Part shown: positions 1 to 11,890 of the stretch, in pieces
How the letters are laid out: every line of letters begins with the position of its first letter
Position numbering within the stretch: position 1 is the first letter of the stretch
Source: Symsagittifera roscoffensis
Taxonomy: Eukaryota > Xenacoelomorpha > Acoela > Convolutidae
Direction of reading: 5' to 3'
Length of the DNA stretch: 64,000 nucleotides
Assembly (NCBI RefSeq): GCF_963678635.1
Contig: NC_087065.1
Coordinates: 25,067,254 to 25,131,253, forward strand
The notes under the pieces: model-generated
What the model saw: the letters and a program-made list of their open reading frames with translations, nothing else
What the model was told of the DNA's origin: nothing
Databases searched by the model: none
Translations under genes and position numbers: made by a program

Positions 1-1420
1 GTGACTAGTATAAGCTAAGGTGTTAACTTACTTAATCTTACTTAGGGGTAATGATTGTGTTCAAGGGTTGGAGAATAGTAAATCGATCCACAAGGTTCAG
101 GTATAATTAGAACGCGAGTAGTTCGTTAGGTACTATTTTAAACTTACTAAGTCTAAGATTTATCCTGGGTCTGGTAAGAGGGGGGGTCAAGTGAAGGATG
201 AATAACCGAAGTTCTTCACTGTTTATCCTAATTTGAATGATTAGTTTTGTGTAAAAATTTCTATTAGTCCTGGGTTTTTAGAAAGGGTTGGGTAGTGAAT
301 CGACGTTTGAGGTCGTTAGACACTAATTAAGTGGGTGGGGGAGAACAAAGTTGTTCTGTTTGATCCAAGGATAAGCCTTGATGATCAAATTTAAAATTTA
401 ATTAAGTAGAAAATGATTTAAGATCCAAGGATAAGCCTTGATGATCTGGTTTTAAAATTAAGTGACTTTAAGTTTTAATAAAGTTTTAAATTTGTGTAAA
501 GGAAAGATTTAGTGTTTTTATGATATTAGTGGGTTTATGATTGCTGTTATGTTTTAGGTGATGAAGCTGGAACAACAAGATGATTTATGATTACTAACCA
601 TTTATTGTCATGCTACTAATTTTTATTTTTATTTTCCAATAAATATTTTTCAAACATGTTTTGTATAATACTGCAGAATTTTAAGAAAACGATCTTAGAT
701 CTTTTTATCAATCGTTATTGTATAATATTAATTTTGTTTAGCGCCTGAAATGATTTTGAAGAGTAACTTCAAGGTTTTATGTTTGCAAATGGAAATCTAA
801 ATTCATTGCAAGTAGTATTCGAAATATAAAAGTTTGTTCTGGCTTTTGCCGAACTATCATATAACTATACGGCAAGTTTCTACTTTGTCGTATGTCGTCT
901 TTGGTTCGATGTCTTCTTCCAATTCCGGGTAGTTCTATTATGGTTCGGAATATTGGCTCTGATCTATTGAGTCGGAGAGACATTTCAATTAAATTATTGT
1001 CGTATAACATTTTGTAAATGTTTTTGTCTAATTTCTAATCTATTTTTGGTTAATTCTAATCTAGTAAGGTCTTGTTCGAGACTTATGGTCGCACCAGATG
1101 AGTTATGACAGGGGTGTATAACTCATAGAGTAATTTCGGATAGGGTACACCGTCTGCTCGTCACGCTATCTTATTTTCGGCCGGATAGATTCGTGCAACT
1201 TCTTAGTCTAATACCGATCCTAATCTTACTCTTATACTATCTAGTCTCAGGTTGTTTAACTAGTCTCTGCTAGGCTCAATAGATCTAGGGTATACTGGTT
1301 TATTGCGGCTGCTGAAGTGCTCGGGAGAGTCCAACTAATTTCTAAGTTAAATTCAAATCTCTCTGGTGCTGAAATTACAAGTAACTTCAGCACTTACAAA
1401 TAAGTGGGTTGTTAGTTAGA
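1..1420 (+). repeat. Left arm of a diverged ~1.4 kb inverted repeat
   Basis: Read on the opposite strand this segment aligns, with many substitutions and small indels, along its whole length to about 10470-11890. Shared landmarks are a block reading AAGCCTTGATGATC near 368-385 and 429-446 (inverse near 11437), a TATCCGGCCGAAAATA-type block near 1171 (inverse near 10640), and a terminal hairpin near 1367-1394. No coding frame is evident. It may be one terminal inverted repeat of a large DNA element, or two opposed copies of one interspersed repeat. The outer end is not visible because the window begins inside it. Confidence 0.6.
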
Positions 1421-2560
1421 TGGATCATGATTGGTTAATATTAAATACTTTACATTGGTAAAACATTTAATTTATCCAATCATAAAATATAGTTTAGATC
1501 AGGTTCCATTTTCAATAACTCATTTTTTCAAGTTCTCAAGTATTACTCAATATCAGATGTGTTGCATATGAATTTCTTTACGCATTTTTGAATTGAGAAA
1601 CTACTTGAAATTTCAAATAGGTGAACAGGCACAAGTTTTGGAAACGCGAGGGAGGTTTCTGGGTTTGATGAGATATTTAGTTGAATCTATTGATTTTACT
1701 TCCAAATTGACTCGCTTCTTGTATGTAATTCTCTTTGTATTTGTGACTTAATTTAGGTTTGTCGTAAAACTACCTTTATAAATAAATCCTTACTGCCTGC
1801 CAATAACCGATCTTAAATCCTTCGTTCTATTTTGTTTGAAATGAACTATATAGAAAAATATGATATGTGGTTACCCTTGCGATAAGTAAGGGTATTACAA
1901 CCGGTTACTAGACTTTTTTTCCCGTAAACAACTTTATCCACAGAATTCGCGCGTGGATTGAATTCGCTCGTGTTTTACTGCAGAGGTAAATTCAGTATGC
2001 TCATGTTAGGTATATGCCTTGTGTGCCTGTCATGGGTTCATTTGAAGTATTTTTGTGCCAAATAATTTCGGTATTTTTTGGCTTTTGAGTGTCGGCTTTA
2101 ATTCCGTCGGCTCATTTTCCAAATGATTTTTTGAATTATTTTTTGTTGGGTTTTATAAGAATGGTTGAAGTCTTACAAAATGTTCTGGGCAAATCTAAAT
2201 CTTTTTCCTAGACCCTTCGTAATAAAAGTGAAACTTGAAAAGGAAAAAAAAAATTAAATGTTCGATTTTTTTTATTAAAAAATATATATTTTTGTTTTAA
2301 GTTTGCACAATAACGTTGGTTTCAACCTTTTCTGCTTTTTTGTTCAATCAGCTGTTTTTATTAGTTTTTTGTATTCGATTTTTTTTGGGTTATTGATTGT
2401 ATGTGTTTTCGCAATTTTTTGTTTGTGGTTTTTGCTTCTTTCATCAATGTAGTTTACCAATGGTTTGATTGCGTGTCTTCGGAAGACTTCGATGAATAGC
2501 AGCAGGTTTAAAAAGTAAGCTGGAGGAAGGCCGATTTTGTCCGTCCAACTGTTGTTATAG
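1421..2560. other. AT-rich non-coding stretch, probably intron of the myotubularin gene
   Basis: I see no supported coding exon, RNA gene or further repeat. Because the first myotubularin exon recognised begins in mid-protein, this stretch and the repeat arm to its left most likely lie in one long intron. The phosphatase active-site exon of that gene is not in the window. Confidence 0.5.
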
Positions 2561-4404
2561 AGAAATGGAACGTGCAGACAGAGTCTGGAGAAGGAGGAGT
2601 CGCCCATCTTCCTCCAGTTCATAGAGTGTGTGTGGCAGATGCACTCCCAGTTCACACTCGCGTTCGAGTTCAACCAGCTGTTCCTCATTAAGATACTGGA
2701 CGGTTTCTACAGCAACCAGTATGGAACATTCCTCTACTCCAGCGACAAGGAACGACAAAGCGTAAGTTATTCGACCATCCTCATTTCGTGGAACTGTTTT
2801 TCAACCTCCTGTTTTGGCCAACCAGCCCAAAAATTGTCTAAATTCGCCTTCGCTGCCAATGCACACTGAATTTGAGCACGGAGTGCGCTCTGGAAAAACG
2901 TGATTTTGATCGAAACGTTTCATAAAGTGCTCAAAAATGGATAGTTAGCTGGCTAATACAGAGCAAACAATTAATTAACACTGCAAGTTGAGGCCAAAAC
3001 TCTAGAAAAAAGTGTTATTTTGTGATTAGCATAATGTGGGCGAGAAGAGCAAGTCGATCTGGACGGATTTGTTGTTTGACGAGGAAGAGAGGAGGGGGCT
3101 GTTGAACCCACTATTCAACCGGAATTTCAGCAGGAATAAGGGGGCCCTTCTGCCCTCAGTGTCCACTAGGGCCATGAAGCTCTGGAGGGCATACTACTTC
3201 AGGCACAACCCACTCTTCTGCCCTAGAGTATGTACACCTGAACCTGCACATCAATATTAACAAATCTTCTTTTCCATGTAATGAACTTCAGTTTCGATAC
3301 AGGTGATTGCAACACATTTTTTGCATCAGATCAGAGCTTAGTTATAAATGATTAAAAGTTTGGGTAGAAGTGTCAAAGAATTGCAGTTTTGACTGGGAAC
3401 ATCTTTGACATCTTTTTAAAAACCAGTTGTACCGATTCAAAATGGGCTTACACTACAACAAAGTCATTTTATAGAATCAATTGTTCTTAGCTGAAATGAT
3501 ACAACTAGGCTATGATGGTTTAAATCGGTTGTTGTTAACTAGAGCCAATTTAGACAAGTGAGAAGGCTATCAGATGAATGTTCGAGTATCTTTCACGTTC
3601 GAGTTAGATTGAAAGTCATAGCCTAATGTGTTGCTAACAATCGTTAAGCCTAATAGCCTAATGTATAGCGAACCCCGAAAATAGAGTAAAGGCTTTATTT
3701 GAAGCAAATTGCAATATGCATGGTTGAAGTTATGCATAATTACGAAGCAATATTTTTTTCTTTGTAAGAAGCCGTGTATCCTTCATGTACCGTAAGTGGA
3801 TTTTAATCTAGGAGTTTAAAACTTGAAGCTTATTTGAATCTTTCATTGGAAAACTTAGAATCTGGTATGTTTTAGTATGATATCCGAGCTGCCAACTTGC
3901 AACTGCTAGCTACCATTGAAGCCGTGAGTATTGACCTTTTGATTTTTCACTCATCACAGCAAGAAAACCGTGAAATCAAAACCAAAATGCCGAAAAACAT
4001 TCTTCAACTGTGAACTTGTTAACATATCATTTGTAAATGTTTGTGCATGCATAATTCTTCTGTTGCAGTTGAGACAGACGGAAATAGCGCGCAAGTATCA
4101 GCAGCAGCAGATGAAGGCGTCAACACAGTCTCACAACAGCGCTCAACAACAACAAACAGCCCCCCAAAAGGGGGAGAAAGAGGGCCAAGGTCGAAGGGTA
4201 ACCACCACCCCTAATACAGTACCACTGGGAACAGAGATCCCTTCCCCCACCACAGAAGTATCATCATCTACCCCCATCTCAACGTCGTCTTCTTCCGGGG
4301 TAATTGGGGTGGTGGGGGTCACTCAGTCTGAAGTGACGCCAGTGAGAATTTCGACACCTCAATTGAACTTATCGGTTGCGAATAAAGTAGCAGATAGCAT
4401 TTAA
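2561..4404 (+). CDS. Myotubularin-family phosphoinositide 3-phosphatase, C-terminal four exons
   Basis: Myotubularins remove the 3-phosphate of PI3P and PI(3,5)P2 on endosomal membranes. Four exons are supported: 2561-2761, 3030-3227, 3876-3923 and 4069-4404. The donors are GTAAGT, GTATGT and GTGAGT, the acceptors end TTAG, TTAG and GCAG, and every junction is phase 0, giving about 260 residues. Exon 1 encodes the family block [11 protein letters not shown] followed by [17 protein letters not shown] and [13 protein letters not shown]. Exon 2 encodes [14 protein letters not shown] and [11 protein letters not shown], the segment that ends the phosphatase domain. Exons 3 and 4 give a short coiled coil and then a Gln-, Ser- and Thr-rich tail ending at TAA (4402-4404). 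The catalytic HCSDGWDRT-type loop is not in the window, so active versus pseudophosphatase status cannot be judged. The LW...YY.R.NP pattern favours the MTM1/MTMR2 branch. The first exon's left border is the least certain. Confidence 0.85.
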
Positions 4405-5426
4405 ACAGTAGATGAATTATTATAGAAACATTCGCTCGCATGGCCTTTATTGAAACAATTATTGAACTGGATTAACGAGCTTTTCCAAAACTTGAAAACA
4501 ATATTTAGCTTCAGTTATGGGAGATCGTTTGCAATAATAGACTGAATTGGCTACTATAAAAATCAATGTGCCTAGTCTTCGACTTTTTTCATATTAATTT
4601 ACTTCAATTAATTTTTCTATATATACGTAAATGTTCTCCCAAAGAAATGAGAGCTATATCCAATTCTTGCGCCGCGCTGATAAACAGGTCATTTTAAACG
4701 TATTTTTATCCAAGCTGTCTTTATCTGGACGTTAAAAAGATTTTTTTTGTGTTGTCCCATCCATTAAAAGCCAAATGGATTGAAGAACGAACCGCCATGA
4801 TTGTTAAACCGCGTCATAAGAATTGGAATGCTTTTCAATAACTAAATGCTTTTCTTTCAAATTTTTATCATACACACAGTTTAATTTAATAATTTTACAA
4901 TCAAACAATTGAAAGTTTACTTGAAAGTGTTTTCCTACGTGTTGATGTTAAATGTAGGGCGACAATTCGTAACAGGAGACTATTCGTAAACAGTATAGCC
5001 GGTTACTGCAAGTAGTACAGAATGTTCCGACCACAGTCTTAGAAAATACAACGTTTTTTTTTTCAGATTAGTGTCGTTTTTTTCCGCATGGTGTGATGAA
5101 AAGATCTGAACGAAAAAAAGAACTGAGGCATATTTGACAGTCATAGTAAAAGGACTATTCGGAAAACAGGTTTTGAATAAAATTGACTAGGAAAAAGGAA
5201 AAAAAAATTGCAGAAATTTTTGGAATTTTTAGCCTTCGTGTACAAAATGGCGCTAAAAAATTAAAAGTACTTTTATTTGAGTACAACTAAGTTTTCACGG
5301 ATTAAAGTAAGCTAAAATAAGCTATTAAAAGCCTGCACGCTCACAATATATTAGTTCGAAATAAGATCAAAAAATTCCAACGGGTTTTTCTCGACACTGA
5401 ATCAATCTGGTGCTTCCTATAGCCCA
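4405..5426. other. AT-rich intergenic stretch
   Basis: This holds the 3' flank of the myotubularin gene. It contains T- and A-runs and no coding frame, repeat or RNA gene that I can support. I did not find a convincing polyadenylation signal directly after the stop. Confidence 0.5.
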
Positions 5427-5723
5427 CTACTTTTCAATCGAGTGAGTAACAGTTGTTGCTTTTTTTTCCTTACGTCCGCTCATTAAATTATTAACAATAT
5501 CGTTCAGGGGCGTAATAATAGTATCTAGATCTGTCATCAGACTTTCAACTACTTCAAGCTTGTCAATATTTGTAATTAAACCATTAATTGTATTAAATAA
5601 CCTGTCTGAATCACTTTATTTCATTTTCAAATGAGTATCAACTAGTAATGCGGTTTCAAAATTACTTTCAGTGACATTTCTATTTGAGTTCATTTTTGAA
5701 CATTGTGATCTCATAACAGCCAT
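5427..5723 (-). pseudogene. Gag-like N-terminal reading frame of a minus-strand retroelement
   Basis: Starting at the ATG at 5721-5723 the minus strand reads for 98 codons to TAG at 5427-5429, interrupted once by an in-frame TAA at 5616-5618. The product begins MAVMRSQCSKMNSN and has a predicted helical part containing LFNTINGLITNIDKLEVVES and TDLDTIITPLNDIVNNLMSG. It lies 179 nt downstream of a primer-binding-like site (5902-5912), the layout expected for the start of gag in an LTR element. Family assignment is not possible from this piece. The remainder of the element is missing. Confidence 0.45.
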
Positions 5724-6174
5724 TATATTTAACAAAACAAAACAATAATGTATTTCTAACTAATAGTTCGGTGTGGAGGTCCGAAGAAATCCAGTAGGTT
5801 CCAGTAACGCAAAGCAATCCAACGAATTAACAAATTTATCACACAAAAAAAAACAAATAACAGTCGAAATACAAAAATATCGTAGGTTAGTTTTCGTCGT
5901 AGTTGGGCGCCAATGTCCTCGTCTGTATGCACGTACACATTGTGATCTCATAACAGCCATTATATTTAACAAAACAAAACAATAATGTATTTCTAACTAA
6001 TAGTTCGGTGTGGAGGTCCGAAGAAATCCAGTAGGTTCCAGTAACGCAAAGCAATCCAACGAATTAACAAATTTATCACACAAAAAAAAACAAATAACAG
6101 TCGAAATACAAAAATATCGTAGGTTAGTTTTCGTCGTAGTTGGGCGCCAATGTCCTCGTCTGTATGCACGTACC
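5701..6174. repeat. 237-bp direct tandem duplication, two copies
   Basis: Positions 5701-5937 and 5938-6174 are essentially identical over 237 bp. Each copy holds the retroelement leader: primer-binding-like site, untranslated leader and the first codons of the gag-like frame. The first codons of the upstream copy run directly into the leader of the next, so this is a duplication rather than two insertions. Confidence 0.9.
5902..5912 (-). other. Primer-binding-like site of the minus-strand retroelement
   Basis: On the minus strand this reads TGGCGCCCAAC, the pattern complementary to a tRNA 3' end (TGG pairs with CCA) seen just inside the 5' LTR of many retroelements. A second identical copy is at 6139-6149 because of the tandem duplication. 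The LTR that should precede it has not been delimited. Confidence 0.5.
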
Positions 6175-6557
6175 TGGCAACAACACTAAGATAAGATAAG
6201 AAACGGAAAGGTTAAGGTATCTAAAAGGGGACAGTTATGAACTTTCTAGAGAAACAGAAGGAACAAGAACGTTCAGAAAAAGAGCGACATTTGAAATATT
6301 TAAAATTTTTTATGAGATTTGAATTCAGCGAAGTTAGTTGCCTTGAGCTTTCAGTTTTAAACTTAGAAGTTGTGCTGTTTGCACGAGAAAAATTTGTGTT
6401 ATAATATGAGCTCTTATTTCCCGACCTTAGTCGCAAATATTGTTGCGACAAAGTGTGTTCATTTAGATCAATAACCAGCTGATAAGTAGAGCCAATGCTA
6501 AGGATATTAGCACAGATTAATATTTTACATAGCATTCTATCATCTTCAAGGTATCAT

Positions 6558-6632
6558 GGATATGTAGCGTAGAGGTAGGGAAGGAGAACCGCAGCGAAAT
6601 AAGAGGGTTCGAACCTGGGTGGGGTAGTTTTT
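6558..6632 (+). repeat. tRNA-like A/B box pair, possible SINE head
   Basis: An A-box-like TAGCGTAGAGG starts at 6565 and a perfect B-box-like GGTTCGAACC starts at 6606, about the spacing of a tRNA gene. The flanking acceptor positions do not pair, so this is not a functional tRNA gene. A tRNA-derived SINE or old pseudogene is the better reading. Confidence 0.35.
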
Positions 6633-7184
6633 AAAGAAGTTTCTCGTATAATGCTCAAATGGTATTTTCAAATGGTCGGAACAGCAAGCGACAATTCGTA
6701 ACAAGGCGTTGGCAAGTAGAATTCGCTTGCTCTGCTGCGCTTACATTCGGCACGATAGGAATATTGCGCGTGAATCAGGGTTCCCCGCTTAATATACTAT
6801 TACGTGCTCGAGGTTGAAGAAGTTTTCCACTATTACGTGCGAACAGATTCGATGTATTTTATTAGCAGAGTTGCAACAGCAGCTGAGTGATTGTTTGTTG
6901 GTCCCCTGAAGCGTTGATGAGCAAAGTTAACTTTCTATTGATTATGTCGTAATGTTTTCGGAAAAAATATCGCAATCTTTAATTTGTTGGCGCTTGAGTT
7001 TTAAGCGCCAATCAAAGTAGTTGCGACAATTGTTTACTTTGTGTCATTTCGTTTTTTTTTGTGGTATTTTTTCGATTCTGTTTGATCAAGTTTTTGGTAC
7101 TGTTCACGCTCAAACCCGAATTTGCCTTTGGATTTTATCTGCATCCTTAAAAAATGATTTGCTCAACGCCCCCCCCCCCCTCAG

Positions 7185-7228
7185 GGATTCGACCCCCTGC
7201 CGACCCAAAGGGTCCCACCTTTGTACTA
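7185..7228 (-). repeat. tRNA-like A/B box pair on the minus strand beside a poly-C run
   Basis: The minus strand shows TAGTACAAAGG (7218-7228) followed by GGTCGAATCC (7185-7194), which fit A and B boxes. The spacing is about 10 nt short of a normal tRNA. The T-arm stem CAGGG/CCCTG is present. No full cloverleaf can be drawn. Confidence 0.25.
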
Positions 7229-8215
7229 TTTTGAGATATCCATTTTTGGCACGGACCGTAAAATTTTTCTTAGGGCGCCGCCTTTGGCGCCAATATATAC
7301 TCGTTTTGAGGGGGGAGCGCGCGCCGAAAAAACGCAATTTTTTTGGTGACAATTTTCCAAAAAGTGCCTAAAAACGGGGGATTTATATGAGTTTTGCCGC
7401 TCTTCCTCTGCTCGTCCTTCTTGAGTAGGTTCTGTGTCAGTTCTACTTTCTGAACGTCCTCTTTGTCTTCGATAAATCTTTTATCCCATGAATATCACAA
7501 CTCTTTTCTAAGTTCTGGATTGTTCTCTTCTGTCTTTTTCACTATTCTTGGGGTAGCGTTCTTTGCGGCATGGTAAACACTGGTAAAGACTTTGTGGAGT
7601 TGTTAGGCATAATATATTTAGCCTAATATACTTATACTTGTTACCATAAGTACTGCAACTTCTGCCTTCATCCGCTAGGTTCACAATAACTTTATGTCCT
7701 CATGCATGCGCAACCACCTTCACACTTAGTTTGACACATCCAAAATTGCCGCTTGGTCGGGGTGTCCACAGTATACTCTTATCGTCAACGCTTTTCTCGG
7801 GTCCCCTCGTCCCCCCCCCCGTTCTACGACGCGATCCATCTATGTGTCTGCATATATCAGTTCTGTCAGTAAACTTTTGTCAAATGTACTCGATGGGTTC
7901 AGTCGACGCAATTCTGCCGACTGCTCTGACAGTTGGAAACTGCCTTTTCTGGATAGATGATGACCTTCTTCCTCGGGTCAATTAAGCTCTTTTGTGGGCT
8001 TCCACTCATCCTGTACTGTGAGCTCCTTATTCAGTTTTGTATCCTGGTCCAACTTTGGATTATTTCTCAGCAGCTCTGTTCCCAAGGATTATTTTGTATG
8101 ATCTGGCTGGAACCAGTTCTAAACTAGAATTTATAATTGGATGTAAATACAATTATATTATTGATAAAACTATCACTATAAAATACTACTAAATAACTAA
8201 TCATGTTCCATCAAT

Positions 8216-8500
8216 AACATTGACACTTATTTGTAAGTGCTGAAACTACCTGCAGTTTCAGCACCAGAACAGTTTCAATAAAATTTTGATTAGATTTGTT
8301 CTCCTTCTGGATAAACTCCAAGAACTAACTCGCATAAACCAGTATACACTAGAACTTTTGAGACTAGGAGATATAAGAGTAAGATTAAGATTGGTTTTAG
8401 ACTAAGAAGTTGCACAAATCTATCCGGCCGAAAATAAGCTAGCGTGACGAACAGACGGTGTACCTTATCTGAAATTACTCTATGAGTACAGACCAAAGGT
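8216..8500 (-). repeat. Third, partial copy of the inverted-repeat family
   Basis: This aligns on the opposite strand with 1080-1410. Shared landmarks are the AGTATACAC.. block, the TATCCGGCCGAAAATA block (8420-8436), ACTCTATGAG and a hairpin with arms GTGCTGAAAC/GTTTCAGCAC at about 8238-8266. It has the same orientation as 10470-11890. Confidence 0.65.
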
Positions 8501-10469
8501 CATATCTCATGGCTTCGGGTTCCGTCATGCTTCTTGGAGCGTCTCTCAAGCTTTCAGCTCTCAGACTCCAAAACTGAAGTGGGTAGCATTTTTTGTTTTG
8601 GATTTCCTTTTTTGTTTTCTGTTTATTTAAACCTGTTCGAGGTATGTTCGACATTGCACTTTCCAATTAGATCTAATTTTTTTCCTCTGCTTTCAAAATT
8701 TCTTCTTTCTTCACGTGGTTTTAATCATTTCTTTTTCCGTTTGATTTCCTTTATCGCTACCTTCTTGATTTAGTTGATTCGCACCTCTCTTTTTAGGTTT
8801 TATCTTTTCTCATTTTTGATAACTTCTCGACTTTTGGATAAGTTTTTCGTTTTGAGCTCACCGACTGAGTTGTATAGATGCAATCTAAAATGCTTCTTAG
8901 CATAATTCACAGTTGTGCCCGCTGACTGTTTTTGACCGAAAAGCCTTTGTTTTGATTGTTTTTTCTTTTCAATTGTTTTTTGCTCGTTTGAGCGCATCTT
9001 TGGCTGATAGTGTCTAAAACGTTTTCCACATCTTTTTAAGATGTATAAATCCTTGACCTATTTGTTTTCTAACACCCCTAGTTCTGATCCTACTGCTTGC
9101 GCGTTCATTACGGCATAAACTGCCACTAACACTTCACCTGACTCCTGTGCTCTTTTGAACAATTTGTATCTCTCACAGATAACACTTTTCACTTTTTTGT
9201 CTGCACCTCTCGCATTTGCGCCATGTCTTTGAAATAAATTTTGTTATTTTCACGTGCCGAATTCCAGAATGAATTTTTTTTCTGCTTTTAAATTTTAAGG
9301 CCTGAAATAATCTTGAGATCTAGCGTTTTCCAACTTGATTGTAGTGGATGATGAGTCCTAATTTTAGACTTTGTTTTCGAGTGTGATTTCTTCCAAAGCC
9401 AGTTTATCTTGTAGGGCACCCGCTGCTATCACAGCTGCGTTTTCTCCATCACGGGCGTTTCCGTTTTGGCGGAGGTTGCTTTGGAACAGGCTTGGGTTAA
9501 AAGTAGTATTTTATTAAAAGTTTTTTTTTGCAGTCGCAGCCAGGAGAATTTAGAAATGCCACGATGGCGCTGATTTTGCTGTTTAACGTTGATTGTCTGG
9601 CCCCATACCGTACTTACGTATTGTTGACTAAATGGACAGTTTTTTCCAAAAAAAAGTTGGCATTCGTGGTCTTGACCATTTGTAATAAGAATAACATGTA
9701 AACATAGTAGAAACATCAAGGTTACTGCAAATGCAGTATCACCACCAAACAGTATAAGTCACATTCGTTTAAACAGGTATGATTTCAGCGTGTGATCTGA
9801 TCTATATTTTCTTGGAAACTTTATCCTCTTCGCAGTAAATAATGATATTTAGAATCAAATGGTTTGCTAAATACAATTATGTGCTCTGACCCATTATGGA
9901 CAGACTTTGCGACCTGAAAAACTTTCAATTCTTTTTTTTTGCTTCAACTGTAATGTGTTTCCAATTCTGTTTCCAAAAGGTTCGCAACTTATTGAAGCTT
10001 TACTGCCTGGAACCTAATACACTTTGTTAATAACAGTTCCTCTAAAATTTCGTCCAAAATATGGAAATGCAAAAAGAAGACTAAAATAGGATTAAGAGCA
10101 ATTTCCCATTCCTGAACTGATCTTCTTTGATGTTTTTTGATAAATAGTTTTGAGTTAATAATTTTTCGGCGAGCGTGTTAAAGTTGTCAACATGACTTTT
10201 GGCTTCACTTTGTTGTTCACGTTTCTTATTTTTTTAATATCATTTTATGAGAAATATGATTGCTTGGCAGTTACTCTCTAAAATGGCTCGCTTCAAAAGC
10301 TCCTGTTTTTGTTTTCCAAAAAGCTTTCGTTCACGATTTGGGAAAATAAATAATTTTTTTTCTTATGATAAGATTAAGAAAAACTCAAAACTGAAACCAG
10401 AATTTATTTTATACTTTGATATTTCTCACTGTAAAATCAAAATAATTAACCAATTATGGTTCATGACTA
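8501..10469. other. AT-rich region with one weak gag-like remnant
   Basis: Apart from the minus-strand remnant at about 8800-9250 I see no supported gene. Plus-strand T-rich frames here are compositional. Confidence 0.4.
8800..9250 (-). pseudogene. Possible Ty3/gypsy-type gag remnant
   Basis: A minus-strand frame of about 150 codons, broken by one TAG, contains VICERYKLFKRAQESGE. That resembles the capsid motif (ER-F-F--R-Q--GE) of gypsy-class Gag proteins. It is followed by a Lys-rich tail. No zinc knuckle, protease or LTR was found next to it. The call rests on one motif and could be wrong. Confidence 0.3.
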
Positions 10470-11890
10470 AACGAAAAATTCTAAAATTGAAACTATCCAT
10501 AGTTTCAGCCAGAGAATAAATTTAAAAAGATACGAATTAATTGCTTTCTCTCCTCCAAATTTGCGACAACCCAGTATATCTCTAGATGTATTGAGACTAA
10601 GAAGTATAAGAGGAAGATTAGGATGGTGTTGCACGAACCTATCCGGCCGAAAATAGGTAGCGTGACAAACAGACAGTGAAACTTCGTTCAAAGTTACTCT
10701 ATGAGAAGGCCACCCGGACTTAAACTCATCTTGTGCGACCACCGAGTCTCAAGCAGACATAAATTAGTTTTTGATAAAACCAAACAAAACAAGACAAATC
10801 GACAATAAAATAGCTTATTTCGACACCTCAATAAGCCTAATCAATCCGAGCCAATACTAAAAACGTATTCAATCACGACAAAAGATGAAACCCAAAACCT
10901 GCAACGCAAAGCTGGAAGCGGACAGCGCCGGAAAAATTTGAAAATAATTTTTCAGTAAATCTTCTTAATACTATATAAACTGCCATAAATAGAACTGTAA
11001 ACTTACTTGAATAAGCTAAGACGTATATTTTGAGCAATTTATCATAAATTACAATAAGATTAATTACACACCAGACGTCGACAAAAATTTTGTCTATCTC
11101 AAATTTTAAATTTGCAATAACTTTTACAGAAATGTTCTTACAATTTTTTAATTAATGAAAAAACAAAAACACAAAAAAAAATATTATAACAATTGGCTGT
11201 TGTTAGTTTGGAAAAAAATCTAGGTTTCTCAAGGAGCATAGTTTTTTCTTGTCTTCAAACTTGTCTAAATGTTTCACCTGAAACAATAAAAAACTTTCAA
11301 TACTAACTTCAAAATTTCATCAAATTTTTTCTTGTAATTTTAACCATTTAAAAGCTTAAACTCATTTCGGTTATGAAATCATCAAAGTTTTTCCTAAATC
11401 TAAAACCTTAAATCCTTGAAATTTGTTAACTAAACCAGATCATCAAGGCTTATTCTTAGATCTTTATTCTTACAATGCCTAAACAAAAATTTTTTAACTT
11501 AATTTTTATTATACTTAAATCATGAAAGTTTTCCTTAGATCTGTTAAACTTCACTTTGAAGTTGTAAGCATCCCTTCACCTAAATGCTCCTAACGACTTA
11601 AGACTTCGATTCACCGTCCCACTCAGTCAAAAAACCGAGGACTAGTTGGCGATTTTCCTTTAAAAAGCAGCATTTAATTTAGTCTAAACAAGGAAGACTT
11701 CGGTTTCTCATCTTTCTTTTGAACCCTACCTCTTATTCGACCCAGCTTTATAAAAAACTTAAAATTTAACTTGAATTGCAGTTTTAATATGATATCTAAC
11801 GATCTTACGTTCTAGTTATATCTGAGCGCTGTGGATTGATTGACTATTCTCCAGCCTTAGGTCTCATATCGATCCTTATTTAAGTAAGAC
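10470..11890 (-). repeat. Right arm of the diverged ~1.4 kb inverted repeat
   Basis: This aligns inverted to 1-1420. Landmarks include GAAACTATCCATAGTTTC (10487-10504, hairpin), ACCTATCCGGCCGAAAAT (10638-10655), GATCATCAAGGCTTATTC (11438-11455) and GATTGACTATTCTCCAG near 11837-11853. The two arms enclose about 9 kb containing the myotubularin exons. No coding frame is evident. Confidence 0.6.

Larger units (their letters stand above)
6175..8215. other. Low-information region with two tRNA-like box pairs
   Basis: No gene is supported. Two sites resemble RNA polymerase III promoters (listed separately). A 13-C run precedes one of them near 7169-7181, and a second C-run lies near 7811-7820. The minus strand between about 7400 and 8100 is open in patches and may be decayed coding DNA, but I recognise no family. 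Confidence 0.4.

Noticed and set aside
6221-6535. 104-codon minus-strand ORF
   Set aside because: Ser/Asn/Lys-rich without any motif. It could be part of the neighbouring retroelement fragment but has no independent support.
6558-6632. Functional tRNA gene
   Set aside because: A and B boxes fit but the acceptor stem does not pair and no anticodon arm can be drawn.
7021-7371. 116-codon plus-strand ORF
   Set aside because: It reads through a poly-C run and a tRNA-like repeat. Composition explains it.
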